The position numbers and the translations under genes were made by a program. DNA of 5,131 nucleotides from Chitinophagaceae bacterium (lineage in GTDB: Bacteria > Bacteroidota > Bacteroidia > Chitinophagales > Chitinophagaceae), in NCBI GenBank assembly GCA_947378615.1, contig CANCKV010000292.1, forward strand, positions 1 through 5,131. The letters are read 5' to 3'. The notes under the pieces are model-generated. The model was not told the origin of the DNA. It made no database searches and worked only from the letters and a program-made list of their open reading frames with translations. Position 1 is the first letter of the stretch; each line of letters opens with the position of its first letter. Of this stretch, positions 3,979-5,131 are shown in pieces.

Positions 3979-5131
3979 ATATAAGAAACCAGTTGTATTA
4001 GAGAATGTATTGGTAGAAAATTATGCTGCCGAGGGAAAGAGTCTCGCCCGTGTAAATGGGAAAGTAATTTTTATTGAAGGAACTATTCCGGGTGATATTG
4101 TTGATATTCAACTGACCAAAAATAAAAAAGATTGGGCTGAAGCATATCCCCTTGCTTTTAAGACTTATGCTGAGAATAGGGTTACACCATTTTGTCAACA
4201 TTTTGGAATTTGTGGCGGATGTCAATGGCAGATGCTACCTTATGACAAACAATTAATTTATAAACAACAACAAGTAACTGATAATTTAGGAAGAATTGGA
4301 AAAGTTGAAATGCCTCCGATTATGCCCATTATTGGCGCAAAAGAAACGATAGGCTATCGTAATAAATTGGAATATACTTACGCAACAAGGAGATTTATTC
4401 CTAAGGAAGAATTTCAACAGTTACGTGCGGATGATAAATTGGCTGAAGAAATAGAGGGTACAATCGGTGCCGCAGGATTTCATGCGAAGGGACAATTTGA
4501 TAAAGTTGTGGAAATTAATGTCTGTCACCTGCAAGAAGAGCCAACGAACTTGATTAGAAAAGCGATTGTAGCTTTCGCTAAAGAAAATAAGTTAACGTTC
4601 TATGACATAAGAAATCATGAAGGGTGGCTGCGAAATGTGATGATTCGGATCGCAACAACTCATGAAATTATGGTAAACATTGTCTTAGGATTTGAAGATA
4701 AAGAGGCTCAGAAATCATTAATTGACTACCTCCTGCAACAATTTCCTGCAATCACTACTTTATTGATTACCATCAATAGAAAGTTTAATGACAGCATTTA
4801 TGATTTAACGCCTGTTGCTCACTTTGGTAAAGGATACATTATAGAAAAACTCGAAGACTTTCAGTTTAAAATAAGTCCTAAGTCTTTTTTTCAAACTAAT
4901 ACACGTCAGGCAGAAAGGCTTTATCAGATTACTAGGGAATTTGCCGAACTTAACGGAACACAAAACGTTTATGACCTTTATTGTGGTACAGGAAGTATTG
5001 GAATTTTTTGTAGTAAAGATGCAAAAAAGATTGTAGGAGTTGAATTAATTGAAGATGCTATAAAAGATGCTGAAGAAAATGCAGCATTAAACAATATTAA
5101 TCACTCTTTTTTTGTGGCAGGTGATGTAATA
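3971..5131 (+). CDS. rlmD: 23S rRNA (uracil-C5)-methyltransferase, RlmD/RumA type, truncated at the right edge
   Basis: SAM-dependent enzyme that methylates C5 of a uracil in 23S rRNA (U1939 for the E. coli enzyme). 387 codons are present and the frame runs off the window; the family is about 440-480 residues, so the C-terminal part with the catalytic Cys is missing. Domains in order: a TRAM-like RNA-binding beta-barrel (about 8-65, with AAEGKSLARVNGKVIF at 19-34); a [4Fe-4S] ligand set C75-x5-C81-x2-C84 (FCQHFGICGGC) plus C185 (NVCHL); a central RNA-binding domain (about 120-300, with GYRNKLEY at 128-135 and FHAKGQFDKVVEI at 170-182); and the methyltransferase fold with SPKSFFQTN (302-310), the SAM loop YDLYCGTGSIGIF (334-346) and the acidic GVELI (356-360). 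The start must be the GTG at 3971: a TGA at 3953-3955 closes the frame upstream, no ATG lies between, and the next in-frame ATG (about 4229) falls after the Fe-S motif. Assignment as RlmD rather than another TrmA-family paralogue rests on the Fe-S motif and is inference. Confidence 0.92.
   Translation, partial: MRKYKKPVVLENVLVENYAAEGKSLARVNGKVIFIEGTIPGDIVDIQLTKNKKDWAEAYPLAFKTYAENRVTPFCQHFGICGGCQWQMLPYDKQLIYKQQQVTDNLGRIGKVEMPPIMPIIGAKETIGYRNKLEYTYATRRFIPKEEFQQLRADDKLAEEIEGTIGAAGFHAKGQFDKVVEINVCHLQEEPTNLIRKAIVAFAKENKLTFYDIRNHEGWLRNVMIRIATTHEIMVNIVLGFEDKEAQKSLIDYLLQQFPAITTLLITINRKFNDSIYDLTPVAHFGKGYIIEKLEDFQFKISPKSFFQTNTRQAERLYQITREFAELNGTQNVYDLYCGTGSIGIFCSKDAKKIVGVELIEDAIKDAEENAALNNINHSFFVAGDVI

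Noticed and set aside
3952..3984. ATG at 3952 as the start of the methyltransferase
   Set aside because: It is in a different frame from the RlmD coding sequence and reaches a stop within about ten codons.
3998..4225. 75-codon minus-strand ORF
   Set aside because: It is antisense to the TRAM and Fe-S region of rlmD, whose plus-strand frame is strongly supported by conserved motifs.

Overview
The window looks like a chromosomal stretch from a member of the Bacteroidota, probably a Chitinophaga- or Sphingobacteria-like lineage. The DNA is AT-rich. None of the start codons has a clear Shine-Dalgarno sequence upstream. The proteins (a TviB/WbpO-type dehydrogenase, RfbD, a UbiA-like prenyltransferase, RuvX, a secreted YceI protein and an RlmD-type methyltransferase) read like Bacteroidota versions of their families. 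The lineage is inferred from protein style and was not tested by a search.

Layout from left to right: (1) the C-terminal half of a nucleotide-sugar dehydrogenase, cut by the left edge (2-610, +); (2) a perfect array of thirteen TGGTTAG heptamers (611-704); (3) rfbD, the last enzyme of dTDP-L-rhamnose synthesis (767-1639, +); (4) an 87-base gap filled by degenerate heptamers arranged as a large inverted repeat; (5) a nine-helix UbiA-family prenyltransferase (1727-2614, +); (6) a short heptamer run; (7) ruvX/yqgF (2662-3072, +); (8) a short convergent gap; (9) a secreted YceI-family protein (3154-3747, -); (10) a 223-base divergent gap; (11) an RlmD-type 23S rRNA uracil-C5 methyltransferase, starting at a GTG and running off the right edge (3971-5131, +).

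The first two genes supply activated sugars for surface polysaccharide: the dehydrogenase makes a UDP-hexuronate-type sugar and RfbD makes dTDP-L-rhamnose. They are probably the tail of a larger polysaccharide locus to the left. The rest are housekeeping or envelope genes: quinone-type prenylation, 16S rRNA maturation, a periplasmic isoprenoid or lipid binder, and 23S rRNA modification. The four plus-strand genes on the left run in the same direction with gaps of 156, 87 and 47 bases and may be partly co-transcribed.

I see no defence system, mobile element, CRISPR array or RNA gene. The most unusual signal is non-coding. Each of the four successive gaps after a plus-strand stop codon carries 7-bp periodic sequence that begins at, or within a few bases of, the stop codon. 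The units differ between gaps but can be aligned to a loose RGWTANN core. The second point of interest is the rlmD start: the GTG lies in one arm of a 9-bp inverted repeat and overlaps the stop codon of a possible 19-codon leader ORF.
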